NCBI RefSeq assembly: GCF_050402865.1
Contig: NZ_BAABMF010000023.1
Span: 1 to 64,000, forward strand
DNA: 64,000 nucleotides
Source of the DNA: Clostridium_AF sediminicola
Lineage (GTDB): Bacteria; Bacillota; Clostridia; Clostridiales; Clostridiaceae
Direction: 5' to 3'
Of the stretch, positions 52,530 to 61,256 are shown piece by piece. Below the pieces are notes generated by a model, which saw nothing but the letters and a program-made list of their open reading frames with translations, was not told the origin of the DNA and did not search any database. Made by a program: the position numbers and the translations under genes. Numbering within the stretch: the stretch's first letter is position 1; every line of letters begins with the position of its first letter.

Positions 52530-53393
52530 TTAAACTTGATATGATTTCTCAACAGGAATCCATATTTCACAAAAGCAATCTAAAGCTTCTGAGTACAATT
52601 CAAAATCAGTATCATCTATCATACTATAATCTGAACCCGGAAGAAACTCCGAAAAAATTTTCTCCCATGTCTCCCCTATACAATCCCCTGTTTCGCCAAT
52701 ACATTTAAATACAGCCCATAATGTGGGTTTTACTTCCCATAAAGTATATTCCTCTGGTACAGTATCACCATTAAATTCCATACCAATACCATAGTCAAAA
52801 TGCGTACTTTCTTTTGATATTGGTGCACAAGCTCCGTAAACATCATAAATACTAGCATTCTGTTTCAGAACATCAAATGTGCCATTATTACCACATTCCT
52901 TCCAAAAATCTGGTATTTCAGTATTTCCTTCTTCTGTAATTGATTCATTTCTAAACTTTCTAATTTTAGTCAATAGTTTAAATGTTTCTCTTCTCTCAAT
53001 TCTATAGTCCATAACAGTACCACCTTCCAATTTTATTTTAATGATAAGGCGATTAAAAGATTTTAATTTCATACCTGCGCGCCTTGCCACATTTGGTGTA
53101 ATGCCATGGAATCTAGTAAATGCTTTTGTAAAACTCTCTGGAGAATTATAACCATATTTTAAAGCAATATCAATTACTTTTCTATCAGATATAGAAAGTT
53201 CTTGCCCGGCCATAGATAATCGTCTATTTCTTATATACTCATTGGCAGTAATCCCAGTCACCAAACTAAATGTCCTATGAAAATGGTAACTTGACATATA
53301 AAGAGACTTTGCAACATCTTCATAATTAATAGGTTCACATATATGTTCTTCCATATAGTCTATTGCCCTTTGCAAGCTTTGAATAAAATCCAT
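52530..53393 (-). CDS. AraC-family regulator with a GyrI-like effector domain
   Basis: 287 residues from the ATG at 53393, behind GGAGGTGAG; the longer frame from a GTG at 53408 contains that SD. Two helix-turn-helix motifs at the N-terminus (NYEDVAKSLYMSSYHFHRTF and VIDIALKYGYNSPESFTKAF), then from ~130 a GyrI/SOUL-type ligand domain (MDYRIERRETFKLLTKIR to the DFELYSEALDCFCEIWIPV end). Such proteins bind drugs or lipophilic cations and activate nearby genes. The target here may have been the hydrolase now broken upstream. Confidence 0.92.
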   Translation of the reverse strand: MDFIQSLQRAIDYMEEHICEPINYEDVAKSLYMSSYHFHRTFSLVTGITANEYIRNRRLSMAGQELSISDRKVIDIALKYGYNSPESFTKAFTRFHGITPNVARRAGMKLKSFNRLIIKIKLEGGTVMDYRIERRETFKLLTKIRKFRNESITEEGNTEIPDFWKECGNNGTFDVLKQNASIYDVYGACAPISKESTHFDYGIGMEFNGDTVPEEYTLWEVKPTLWAVFKCIGETGDCIGETWEKIFSEFLPGSDYSMIDDTDFELYSEALDCFCEIWIPVEKSYQV

Positions 53394-53465
53394 TTTTCTC
53401 ACCTCCACGCATTAATTTTACTAAAATATAACTGTTATTTCCTATCCTACCTTGCTTTCATTTGT

Positions 53466-54117
53466 CTAGATAAAATGTTTTTTAATAAAATCCCTTATTT
53501 CTTTGTTAACATCCTCATAGTTATCTGCATTAGAAAAATGTGCCGCACCTTTAATAATATGCAGCGGATAACCCTCTTTTTTTGACCATGCTTCACAGTA
53601 TTGCTTCACTTTCCCTGTTTTATCGTATTCACCTAGCAAAATCAGAAAGGAAAATCAAAATGCACTGATTCTTTTCTATCAAAAACTCTACCATAAGCTA
53701 TACCATTTGTTCAACAATATCATTTTTACTCAAAGGTTCCAGCATTTTAAGCATTATATCATAAGCATATTTGATTTTTGAAACTGATTTTGCCATACTA
53801 TTTCGCAACATTTTATCAGTAAAGCTTTTTGCCATTAGTTCAACATGCTTAATTTTCTCAGCATAGAGTATAGCTTTTAATTCTATTGCGGTATTTTCAT
53901 AAGAAAAGTCAGTATATGGGCGAGATTCTCCGTGTAAAGGCACATCCCATGTAATAACTGAATATTTCTTTGAAAAATATTCAACTTGTTTTTCAAACAT
54001 CATATGATTTGCGGTTAAACCATGTGTAAAAACAATGCATCTTGCATTTTTATCCACATTTCTATTTATCCAATAATAGGTTGTCCCACGCTCTGATTTT
54101 ACACTTTTGTGTTCCAT
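53466..54117 (-). pseudogene. Alpha/beta hydrolase, degraded
   Basis: The N-terminal part starts at the ATG at 54117 (AGAGAGGAGAG SD) and shows CIVFTHGLTANHMMFEKQVEYF and VITWDVPLHGESRPYTDF, typical of the fold. After HVELMAKSF the nucleophile elbow expected as GxSxG is lost and the frame ends at 53698. A second frame further on supplies the end of the enzyme, LILLGEYDKTGKVKQYCEAW and the catalytic histidine in IIKGAAHFSNADNYED, to TAG at 53466. So the middle is deleted or rearranged and at least one frameshift is present. Confidence 0.75.
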
Positions 54118-54779
54118 AATAAACTCTCCTCTCTTTTCATGTATTTCTGTGTCCATGGACAGTTAGCTAAGCATTTTAAGCAAGTTTCACAGTGATACAC
54201 ATCTACTATTAAATCTCTATTCATATCCCTTTCCCAAATAGAATCATGTATAGCACCTGTAGGGCAAATATCCTTACAAACAGTACATTCCCCGCATTTA
54301 GGCACTACTATCGCCCTATTTTCAGTAAGAAATGGTGCATTTGTCAACATGCTACACATGCAAAATGCACTTCCGTATTCCTCGGTAACTAACAAGTTAT
54401 TTTTTCCAATCCAACCTAATCCACTTAATATAGCAATTTTTTTGTGTGGAAGTGGAGTGCTTTTCGAATTTTTATCATAAAATCCATTCAATGCAAGATT
54501 TCTTTCCGATTGAGCAAAGGCTTTATATCCTTTTGCAATAATAAAATCAGCCGCCCATTCTGCAAGTTTATCAGCAGCATTTTCTTTTCTAGTAAACTCG
54601 GATTTGTCTATTACATTTTCTTTAGATAAACGAAAAATATAACTCTGACTAAGAGCTATCCCTATAAGAAGCGCAACACTATATCCCTGATTTTCCTTCT
54701 CGGAAAGCATGGAAATATCAACGACCTTAATGAAATTTGCACCATTGGTATTTAATTTAGATATTAATTCCTTAAACAT
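54099..54779 (-). CDS. Double-[4Fe-4S] protein, QueG-like
   Basis: 226 residues. The C-terminal domain has two cluster motifs, CGECTVCKDICPTGAI and CETCLKCLANCP, like epoxyqueuosine reductase and related 4Fe-4S double-cluster proteins. The preceding segment GLGWIGKNNLLVTEEYGS resembles QueG as well. At 226 residues it is much shorter than QueG (~380) and lacks the extra C-terminal repeats, so a true queuosine role is doubtful. Its end overlaps the start of the broken hydrolase by 19 bases. Confidence 0.75.
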   Translation of the reverse strand: MFKELISKLNTNGANFIKVVDISMLSEKENQGYSVALLIGIALSQSYIFRLSKENVIDKSEFTRKENAADKLAEWAADFIIAKGYKAFAQSERNLALNGFYDKNSKSTPLPHKKIAILSGLGWIGKNNLLVTEEYGSAFCMCSMLTNAPFLTENRAIVVPKCGECTVCKDICPTGAIHDSIWERDMNRDLIVDVYHCETCLKCLANCPWTQKYMKREESLLWNTKV

Positions 54780-54833
54780 ATGTCACACCCTAATTCCTTA
54801 TTGTTATTTTTTTCTGCTGTGCCTAAGTTATTA

Positions 54834-54902
54834 CTATTTCTTTTTAGGAACATTACATCGTGATATATTAAACTGTTTAACTAAGTCACTTATTGTAAAC
54901 AT
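54834..54902 (-). pseudogene. N-terminal stub of a MerR-like regulator
   Basis: A 22-codon frame with a good SD (GGAAGGAG) reads MFTISDLVKQFNISRCNVPK and then stops. The first 15 residues look like the start of a MerR helix-turn-helix. The rest of the gene is missing. The short length makes the family call tentative. Confidence 0.4.
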
Positions 54903-55262
54903 AAATTGTAACTCCTTCCAAAGTTTAAATACATATATAATTATTATGATTATAGCATTTTACCTGTCTTTATGAAATAATTCATTGATAACTTCCAAAC
55001 TCATTATCTGTCTCAAATACACAACTTTTTCAGCTAAACCGCTTTTAGAATAAATCAAATACTAATAAAGTCTTGTATATAGATAAACACTAAAGTATCC
55101 AATCCCAAGATATATGTTAATATATCCAACAATTCTATCAAAAGGTTTCGTTATTACTGTTTTTGGTCTAAGAATAACATTACAAAATCGAGGGAAAAAT
55201 TATATAATGAAAATGTTCTAGTCAACTTTTATAATGTAATTGGTACAATATAAGGAGACAAT
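54903..55262. other. Intergenic region upstream of the AraC-cupin gene
   Basis: 360 AT-rich bases between the MerR stub and the AraC-cupin gene. No gene, hairpin or clear promoter boxes recognised; AAGGAGACAAT precedes the next ATG. Confidence 0.45.
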
Positions 55263-56429
55263 ATGAAGAAGGTAGCACAAATTAAGTTTAAAAATAATAA
55301 GAAAGAAGATAAAGGTTTTGAAATTATATCATTGAAAAGTTTTTTTCAAACTGCCAATACTTCTTTCATTAGAAAACAGTTTCGTACTGATTTTTACAAT
55401 CTGATTTTTATTACTAAAGGTAAATGCATTCATGAAATTGATTTTTTCGAATATACCATTCAATCAGGTGAACTCTTAGTTATCTCAAATAATCGTGTAC
55501 ATGGATATAGTGAGTTTGATAATTTAGAAGGATATTTAATCATGTTCACAGAGGGTTTTCTATGTGAATTTTTAAGTAGTCATACCTCTGAAGTCAAGGA
55601 TTTGTTTAAACAAAGTTATTTAAATCCACATGTGAAATTTATAGATTTATATGCCTCGACATTAACAAAACTTTTAGATGTACTATATGATATGTACACA
55701 AATACTGATGCCGTTATGAATTATAAGGTGATTTCTTCAGCTTTCAGAACACTGGCACTATTAGTACTCAACAATAGCTTAACAGAAGATATTTCAAAAC
55801 AGAAAAAGAATGAACTTTTTATACAATTCACTGAATTAGTGGAAAAGCATATTCATAAAGAGAAAACTGTAGAAGGTTATGCTAATATGATGCATATTTC
55901 TAAAAAAACCATTAATTTAATGACAAGAAAAGCTATTGATATATCCGCAAAGCAATATATCATTCAACAACTTATTCTAAAAATAAAACTTAAACTATGT
56001 TTTGAGCAAAAAAGTATCAAGGAAATTGCCAATGAATTAGGTTTTACAGAAGCATATAATATGACAAAGTTTTTTAAAAAATATACAAAGTTAAATCCAA
56101 GAGAATTTAGAAGTATGAGCAGAAAAAATAATAATAAACGGATAAGGAGTGAAAATATGGATTTAAACGTTATAAAAGAATCTATTGAGAAGAAGGTATA
56201 TCATATCCCTTGTGATATAAAAGTTCCTCTGCATAAACATGCAGAACATGATGAAATATTTTATTGTATAAAAGGCTCAGGCTTTGGGGTTTTAGAAGAT
56301 GGGGAAGTAGAATTAAATGTAGGAAAGTCATTTATTGCTCCTGCTGGAACAATGCATTCGCTTAGAAGCGAAGGAGAGATGTATGTATGTGCTTTTCTTG
56401 TTCCTGTAGTAGATGATAGATTAAAATAA
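55263..56429 (+). CDS. AraC-family regulator fused to a C-terminal cupin domain
   Basis: 388 residues. The N-terminal ~130 are an AraC sugar/ligand cupin (FYNLIFITKGKCIHEIDF). Two helix-turn-helix motifs follow at ~200-290 (VEGYANMMHISKKTINLMTR and IKEIANELGFTEAYNMTKFFKKY). After a basic linker comes a second, small cupin (~300-388), with VPLHKHAEHDEIFYCIKGSG and APAGTMHSLRSEGE holding candidate metal ligands. An AAGGAGTG and in-frame ATG at the join hint that the last part can also be made alone. Confidence 0.85.
   Translation: MKKVAQIKFKNNKKEDKGFEIISLKSFFQTANTSFIRKQFRTDFYNLIFITKGKCIHEIDFFEYTIQSGELLVISNNRVHGYSEFDNLEGYLIMFTEGFLCEFLSSHTSEVKDLFKQSYLNPHVKFIDLYASTLTKLLDVLYDMYTNTDAVMNYKVISSAFRTLALLVLNNSLTEDISKQKKNELFIQFTELVEKHIHKEKTVEGYANMMHISKKTINLMTRKAIDISAKQYIIQQLILKIKLKLCFEQKSIKEIANELGFTEAYNMTKFFKKYTKLNPREFRSMSRKNNNKRIRSENMDLNVIKESIEKKVYHIPCDIKVPLHKHAEHDEIFYCIKGSGFGVLEDGEVELNVGKSFIAPAGTMHSLRSEGEMYVCAFLVPVVDDRLK
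56144..56159 (+). promoter_or_regulatory. Internal ribosome binding site and start for the cupin domain
   Basis: AAGGAG (56144-56149), 7 bases, then ATG (56157-56159), in frame with the AraC gene at residue 299. The resulting MDLNVIKESIEKK... frame encodes exactly the 90-residue cupin. This looks like a former separate gene joined to the AraC gene, or a deliberate second start. Confidence 0.6.
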
Positions 56430-56434
56430 TTTAA

Positions 56435-56487
56435 AAACCTAAATAAAAAATAAAGTCCCTGTTGGATTTTATTTTTTATTTTAGGTT
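56435..56487. terminator. Bidirectional terminator between convergent genes
   Basis: AACCTAAATAAAAAATAAA/TTTATTTTTTATTTTAGGTT with loop CCTGTTGG, between the AraC-cupin gene and the DUF4179 gene. Confidence 0.75.
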
Positions 56488-56507
56488 CAATTTTTCAACT
56501 CTCACTA

Positions 56508-57815
56508 CTATTTTATTGGTATTTTAATAACTTCATCTATTGTTTTTTTATATTTTATTCTTTCTATTTTTAATTCTAATTTTTCTCCAGTACCAATAAA
56601 TCTTAATGTTCTAGTATGAGTTACAGTTCCATCTTCATTCTTTTCCTTATTATCAGTATTAGTGTTTTGAAGCTCTACCTTACTGCCATCTATCATAAGA
56701 AAAATTCTTGATATCACCACATGTTCCTCTGTTGTAATAGTTACAAAAGTTTCATCCTTTTCTTCATATACCTTATTTATTTGGATACTTTGATCCTGAA
56801 TATTTATAGTTTTATTATTATCTCCCTTAACAATATTAACTCTTTCATCTGCATCATAATCTGCAGTTAACCCCTTAACCTTTATTTTGAGATCCTTTAA
56901 ATTCTCTGGCAATGGTTCAAATTCATAATCAAATTTAATACCATCTAAATTTGTACCCATGCCTTTCCCTTGCCATTGCAATTCTTTGCCGTTAGCAATT
57001 AGCTCTATATCTAAATCTTCTGGTCTAATTCGTTCTTCAGTAAAATAATCTAAAGCTAATTCAAAAACATTTTGGATGGTTCCTTTAATAACTGTAGAAG
57101 TTTCTGATGCCTGAATTGATTTAAATTTTATTTTCCTATCATTTAACTTCACACTTTTATTAAGCCTGCTTTTCAAAGTATGACCCATAGCTTTACTTCT
57201 ATCTAAAGTAAAGGGAATTTCCCCTCTCTTTGTTTTTCCATCTTCAATAATAGCAAACTCCCACTTGAATTCTTTATCAAAGAATTTAGGTGCATCAAAA
57301 CTTGTTATCCATTTTATTTCAGTTTTTTCATCATTTATAATACCCTGACCTCCATGCTGATGAAGGATTCCTCTAGATCCTTCTATTGACATTATTGATA
57401 CTATTCCCGTTTCATTTACATTGCCTTCTTGAAATTTTTCAGTATAAAACAATATCAATTGATTATCATCAACCATAACTGCATCTAAAGTGACAATTAT
57501 TCCATTTTCAAATGTAAAGCTCTTTCCAATAATTTGTCCTTTTCCTCTTTCATTTAACTCTTTTAATGTACCGTTCATTACTGAGTCAAATCCAATAATT
57601 TTCTTACTAAAGTAGGCTAACGTGTCAAAATTATAACCTATTAATGTTATTAATATTAATATAGATGCAACCTTAACTATCCACTTATTATTGTTTTTGC
57701 TTTTCTGTGGCTGTTTTTCTAAAGCTCCTCTTAATCTATTTTCTAAATCATCTGGTAGCTCTAATCTTTCAATTTTATCTTTATTATTTCTTAACATTTC
57801 TTCTATTTCTCTCAT
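56508..57815 (-). CDS. DUF4179-type membrane protein, probable anti-sigma factor
   Basis: 435 residues. A cytoplasmic N-terminal ~45 residues (LPDDLENRLRGALEKQP), one membrane helix (WIVKVASILILITLIGYNF), then a large extracytoplasmic part that starts like DUF4179 proteins (NELNERGKGQIIGKSFTFEN, VMVDDNQLILFYT). DUF4179 proteins are usually encoded next to ECF sigma factors and are thought to restrain them. Here the start overlaps the sigma gene by 4 bases. The partner relation is by context. Confidence 0.85.
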   Translation of the reverse strand: MREIEEMLRNNKDKIERLELPDDLENRLRGALEKQPQKSKNNNKWIVKVASILILITLIGYNFDTLAYFSKKIIGFDSVMNGTLKELNERGKGQIIGKSFTFENGIIVTLDAVMVDDNQLILFYTEKFQEGNVNETGIVSIMSIEGSRGILHQHGGQGIINDEKTEIKWITSFDAPKFFDKEFKWEFAIIEDGKTKRGEIPFTLDRSKAMGHTLKSRLNKSVKLNDRKIKFKSIQASETSTVIKGTIQNVFELALDYFTEERIRPEDLDIELIANGKELQWQGKGMGTNLDGIKFDYEFEPLPENLKDLKIKVKGLTADYDADERVNIVKGDNNKTINIQDQSIQINKVYEEKDETFVTITTEEHVVISRIFLMIDGSKVELQNTNTDNKEKNEDGTVTHTRTLRFIGTGEKLELKIERIKYKKTIDEVIKIPIK

Positions 57816-58330
57816 ATATTTTCACCTCCTAAACTTACTTTTAACTTCTTAAGTCCATTGGATATACGAGATTTCACAGTTCCCATTGGTAATTTTAAAA
57901 CCTCTGATATTGATTTATAATCCATATCCAAGTAATAACGGAGTTTGATTACTTCTCTATGCTTTTCATTGAGTTTTGACAAATGCTCTTCCAATATAAT
58001 TCCTGTTTCTTTATTATGAAAATCTTCTTCATAAGCTTCTTCCTTTGCATTTTCTAATAAAACTACTTTTTTATTTTTTCTTAAAAGATTTTTACAACAA
58101 TTAACTAAAATTTTCTTACTCCAACTATAAAAAGCATTTTCCTTTTTTAATTTATGGATATTTTGATATAAAACTACAATCATATCTTCCATTGCATCCA
58201 TAGCATCTTCACTATTTTTCATATATACATAAGCAATTTTATAATAATCTTGCTTTTTATCCATAATAAGCTTGAGCAAAGCATCTTTATCTCCTTTTTT
58301 TGCTTTTTTCACTAACGATTCTATATCCAA
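57812..58330 (-). CDS. ECF-type RNA polymerase sigma factor
   Basis: 172 residues. Region 2 (DYYKIAYVYMKNSEDAMDAMEDMIVVLYQNIHKL) and region 4 (LNEKHREVIKLRYYLDMDYKSISEVLKLPMGTVKSRISNGL) are both clear. A GGGGTGATAATTTG SD-like sequence is upstream of the ATG. It forms a two-gene unit with the DUF4179 membrane protein. The regulon is unknown. Confidence 0.93.
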   Translation of the reverse strand: MDIESLVKKAKKGDKDALLKLIMDKKQDYYKIAYVYMKNSEDAMDAMEDMIVVLYQNIHKLKKENAFYSWSKKILVNCCKNLLRKNKKVVLLENAKEEAYEEDFHNKETGIILEEHLSKLNEKHREVIKLRYYLDMDYKSISEVLKLPMGTVKSRISNGLKKLKVSLGGENI

Positions 58331-58345
58331 ATTATCACCCCTTTA

Positions 58346-58440
58346 TTCAGTGCATAATGCACAGTTCACAACCATAGTTATTGACATCTTTCACTTTATA
58401 AAATCTTTTAATTTTACAAAAAATAAGTTAATTATATATA
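58346..58440. repeat. Degenerate MITE-like repeat, copy C (partial)
   Basis: CAGTGCATAATGCACAGTTCACAA followed by TTGACATCTTTCACT and CTTTTAATTTTAC aligns with the left 75 bases of copy B (GGACACCTTTCACT and CTTTTAATTTAAC). Only one end is recognisable. It lies in the promoter region of the ECF sigma gene and could carry part of it. Confidence 0.5.
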
Positions 58441-58566
58441 TAAGAGTATTATATCCTTCAAAAGGTTCATTTTTATATATATAAATTCAAGTTAAACTAA
58501 ATCACTTTTTGCATCATAAACATTGTATAATATAAATTAATAAATCTGTACTATTGAGGTGAATTT

Positions 58567-59097
58567 ATGAATTTTCTAGACTTGGCAAAAACTCGTCAAA
58601 GTACTCGTACTTTTAATCAATCTCCTGTTGAAAAAAATAAACTAGATAGATGTATTGATGCTACAAGATTAGCTCCATCTGCATGCAATTCTCAGCCATG
58701 GACATTTATTGTGGTAGATAATCCTGAATTAAAAGATAAAATAGCTAAAACAACCTTCAGCGAAGCAGTTTCATTTAATAAATTTACACTAACAGCTCCT
58801 GTTCTTGTAGTAGTTACTGCTACAAAGGGTAATCTAAATACAAAGGTTGGTCAAATGATAACAGGGCTACCTTATTATTTAATTGATATCGGTATTGCAG
58901 CTGAACATTTCTGCCTTCAAGCTACAGAAGAAGGTCTAGGTACCTGCATGATCGGCTGGTTTAATGAAAAGAAAATCAAGAAGCATTTAGATATTCCAAA
59001 GAATGAACGTGTATGCCTTGTTATAGCTGTTGGCAATCCAAAGACTAATGTTATTAGAAAGAAAAATAGGAAAGATATAAATGAAATTACTAGATAA
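58567..59097 (+). CDS. Nitroreductase-family flavoprotein
   Basis: 176 residues, FMN-dependent. The start FLDLAKTRQSTRTFNQSPVE with the Arg-Ser phosphate contact, LAPSACNSQPWTFIVV, and late GLGTCMIGWFNEKKIKKHL and VCLVIAVGNPK match small nitroreductases. Such enzymes reduce nitro or quinone compounds with NAD(P)H; the natural substrate is unclear. TTGAGGTGAATTT supports the start. Confidence 0.92.
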   Translation: MNFLDLAKTRQSTRTFNQSPVEKNKLDRCIDATRLAPSACNSQPWTFIVVDNPELKDKIAKTTFSEAVSFNKFTLTAPVLVVVTATKGNLNTKVGQMITGLPYYLIDIGIAAEHFCLQATEEGLGTCMIGWFNEKKIKKHLDIPKNERVCLVIAVGNPKTNVIRKKNRKDINEITR

Positions 59098-59134
59098 AAA
59101 AGAAGAGATGCTTATTATTATCTCTTCTCTCATT
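59096..59134. terminator. Terminator between the nitroreductase and MerR genes
   Basis: AGAAGAGAT/ATCTCTTCT hairpin (59101-59129) with A and T flanks; usable from both sides. Confidence 0.75.
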
Positions 59135-59146
59135 TTATGCATTATT

Positions 59147-59947
59147 CTAAATTAAAACTTGTATTTCATAAGGGCAGTCTTCAAATTTATATGTACCATT
59201 AGGAATAAATTCTTCAGCTACAATTAATTTTGGACTTAAGTTATTTTGTTTTAGATAATCAATTAAAGGTTTAATACTATTTTCCTTAGACAAAATATTT
59301 GAACTAAAACAAACATAAATTCCTTGTGGTGCCGTATATAAATACTCAGTTTGAAAGCTTGGAAATTCCCCTATAGTAACTACAGATTGTAAAAAAGTAA
59401 GCTTTTCTTTAATAAAATCTTCATAATCTAAAATATATCCATAAGGATTTAACACTGATATATTAGCAAATTGTGGCGAACTGACTATTTTTCTAAGCTC
59501 TATATCTATATCAAAAATATTATCAACATTATTACAACATGATGAAATATAATGTCGTTCTTTTATTTGTCTTACATAAACATTTTTATTCATTTTAACT
59601 ATATTGAAATAAAAAAAATGTTCTTCTAACATGTCCAAATTTTTCTTTAACTTGTCTATCCTCTTTGTTTCAGAATTAAGATATTCCCTTTGCTTACTAA
59701 AAAAATCTTTTAGTTTCGTGTCATCCTCATTGTAGATTATATCTTTAAGTTCATTTAAGGGAATATCCCAATATTTGAATTTTTTAATCTTATCTATGAT
59801 GATAAATTGACTATAGTTATAATATCTGTAGCCGTTTGTTTCATCAATATATGCAGGCTTAAGCAAACCTATTTTATCATAGTATCTTAAAGCCTTTATA
59901 GTGATATTATTAATTTTCGAAACTTCACCAATAGAATATAACTTCAT
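59147..59947 (-). CDS. MerR-family regulator with an effector-binding domain
   Basis: 266 residues. The N-terminal MerR helix-turn-helix is clear: LYSIGEVSKINNITIKALRYYDKIGLLKPA and NGYRYYNYSQF. A coiled helix (~75-115) leads to a ~150-residue ligand domain of the BmrR/GyrI type, ending FEDCPYEIQVLI. It is divergent from the lyase gene at 60078, with a MerR-type promoter between them. GGAGGTTATATTT is its SD. Likely activates the lyase-MFS unit in response to a small ligand. Confidence 0.92.
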   Translation of the reverse strand: MKLYSIGEVSKINNITIKALRYYDKIGLLKPAYIDETNGYRYYNYSQFIIIDKIKKFKYWDIPLNELKDIIYNEDDTKLKDFFSKQREYLNSETKRIDKLKKNLDMLEEHFFYFNIVKMNKNVYVRQIKERHYISSCCNNVDNIFDIDIELRKIVSSPQFANISVLNPYGYILDYEDFIKEKLTFLQSVVTIGEFPSFQTEYLYTAPQGIYVCFSSNILSKENSIKPLIDYLKQNNLSPKLIVAEEFIPNGTYKFEDCPYEIQVLI

Positions 59948-59994
59948 AAATATAACCTCCTTAGGGATTATTAATATAAATTAGTAATTTTTTA

Positions 59995-60025
59995 TTGACA
60001 CTCCCCTAAGAGTACAGTATACCAT
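59995..60025 (+). promoter_or_regulatory. MerR-type promoter of the lyase/MFS unit
   Basis: TTGACA (59995-60000), then the dyad ACTC-CCCTAA-GAGT inside the spacer, then TACCAT at 19 bases (60020-60025) or TATACC at 17. Long 19-base spacers with an internal dyad are the mark of promoters that a MerR protein untwists. Confidence 0.7.
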
Positions 60026-60077
60026 TTTCGTAAGGACAAACCAATGCAATATTTATAAATCAAAGGAGGAAAATGCA

Positions 60078-61235
60078 ATGTCTAAACACAATTTAAGTGA
60101 ATCAAGTTTAGAAACAAAACTAATCCATGCTGGACACAGTTTTGATCCAGTAACTCATTCATTAGCATCACCTATTTATCAAACCGCAACATTTGGATTT
60201 GATACTGTTGAGCAAATGGATCAAGCTTGGGATGAGTTGGGATATCTTTATACAAGAGAAGGAAACCCATCTACTATTCAATTAGAAAAAAAACTTGCCG
60301 CTCTTGAAGGTGGCGAAGCAGCAGCTACTGCTGGGTCAGGTATGGGTGCTGTTTGTTCAACAGTCTTAACGCTACTTGGAAAAGGAGAACACATTCTATG
60401 CTCAGAAGGCTTATTTTTCCATAGTGATATTTTCTTTAGAGAGTTAGTTAACAAAATGGATTCAGAGGTAAATTTTGCTAATTTCAAAGACATAGAAGAT
60501 GTGAAACAAAATATTAAAGAGAACACAAGTATAATCTTCATTGAAACACCCGAAAATCCAAAACTTGGTGTTGTTGATATACAAGAAGTTGCGGAACTTG
60601 CCCATGATAATGAATGTATTTTCATAGTTGATAGTACCTTTGCACCACCACCTATCCAATATTCATTAAAACATGGAGCAGATTTAGTTTTACATAGCTT
60701 AACAAAATATATTAACGGTCATGGGGATACCCTTGGGGGAGCAGTTGTAGGCCGAAAAGATCTTATCGACAAAATTAAATATCCTGGTATGCCTTGTTAT
60801 ACTGGTGCAGCACTTTCTCCTTTCAATGCATGGTTGATTATGAGAGGTATGACAACACTTACAATGAGAATGGAAAAGCATTGTGAAAACGCTCTTGCTA
60901 TTGCAGAATTCCTTGAAGCACATGAACATGTTGAAAAGGTAATTTATCCAGCTCTTAAGTCTGATCCATCATATGACTTATGCCAAAAACAAATGAATGG
61001 CCTAGGTGGTGGTATTGTTTCATTCTGGTTAAAAGATGGAATCAATGGAATGTCAGTAAGAGAAGCTGACTATAAACTATGTAACAATATGAATCTACTT
61101 ACAATTGCTACTAGTTTAGGCGAAGCTCACACTCTAATTCAAGTTGAAAATGACAATATGATTAGAATCGCAGTTGGTCTTGAACACTCAAAAGATTTAA
61201 TTTCAGATATGAATGAAGCATTTGATAAACTTTAA
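60078..61235 (+). CDS. Divergent Cys/Met-metabolism PLP enzyme (gamma-lyase-like)
   Basis: 385 residues. Fold-type I family of cystathionine/methionine lyases: PLP-phosphate YTREGNPST, GSGMGAVCS, IVDSTFAPP, and the Schiff-base lysine in LHSLTKYINGHGDTLGGAVVG. But the segment that normally reads YGxT (with the active-site Tyr stacking on PLP) is LFFHSDIFF here. The C-terminal stretch with PxxMTH is also missing: the chain goes from SLGEAHTLIQ straight to NDNMIRIAVGLE. So substrate or reaction probably differs. It has a MerR-type promoter; an MFS gene follows 21 bases later. Confidence 0.85.
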   Translation: MSKHNLSESSLETKLIHAGHSFDPVTHSLASPIYQTATFGFDTVEQMDQAWDELGYLYTREGNPSTIQLEKKLAALEGGEAAATAGSGMGAVCSTVLTLLGKGEHILCSEGLFFHSDIFFRELVNKMDSEVNFANFKDIEDVKQNIKENTSIIFIETPENPKLGVVDIQEVAELAHDNECIFIVDSTFAPPPIQYSLKHGADLVLHSLTKYINGHGDTLGGAVVGRKDLIDKIKYPGMPCYTGAALSPFNAWLIMRGMTTLTMRMEKHCENALAIAEFLEAHEHVEKVIYPALKSDPSYDLCQKQMNGLGGGIVSFWLKDGINGMSVREADYKLCNNMNLLTIATSLGEAHTLIQVENDNMIRIAVGLEHSKDLISDMNEAFDKL

Positions 61236-61256
61236 TTTATTTTAGGAGGATTATTT

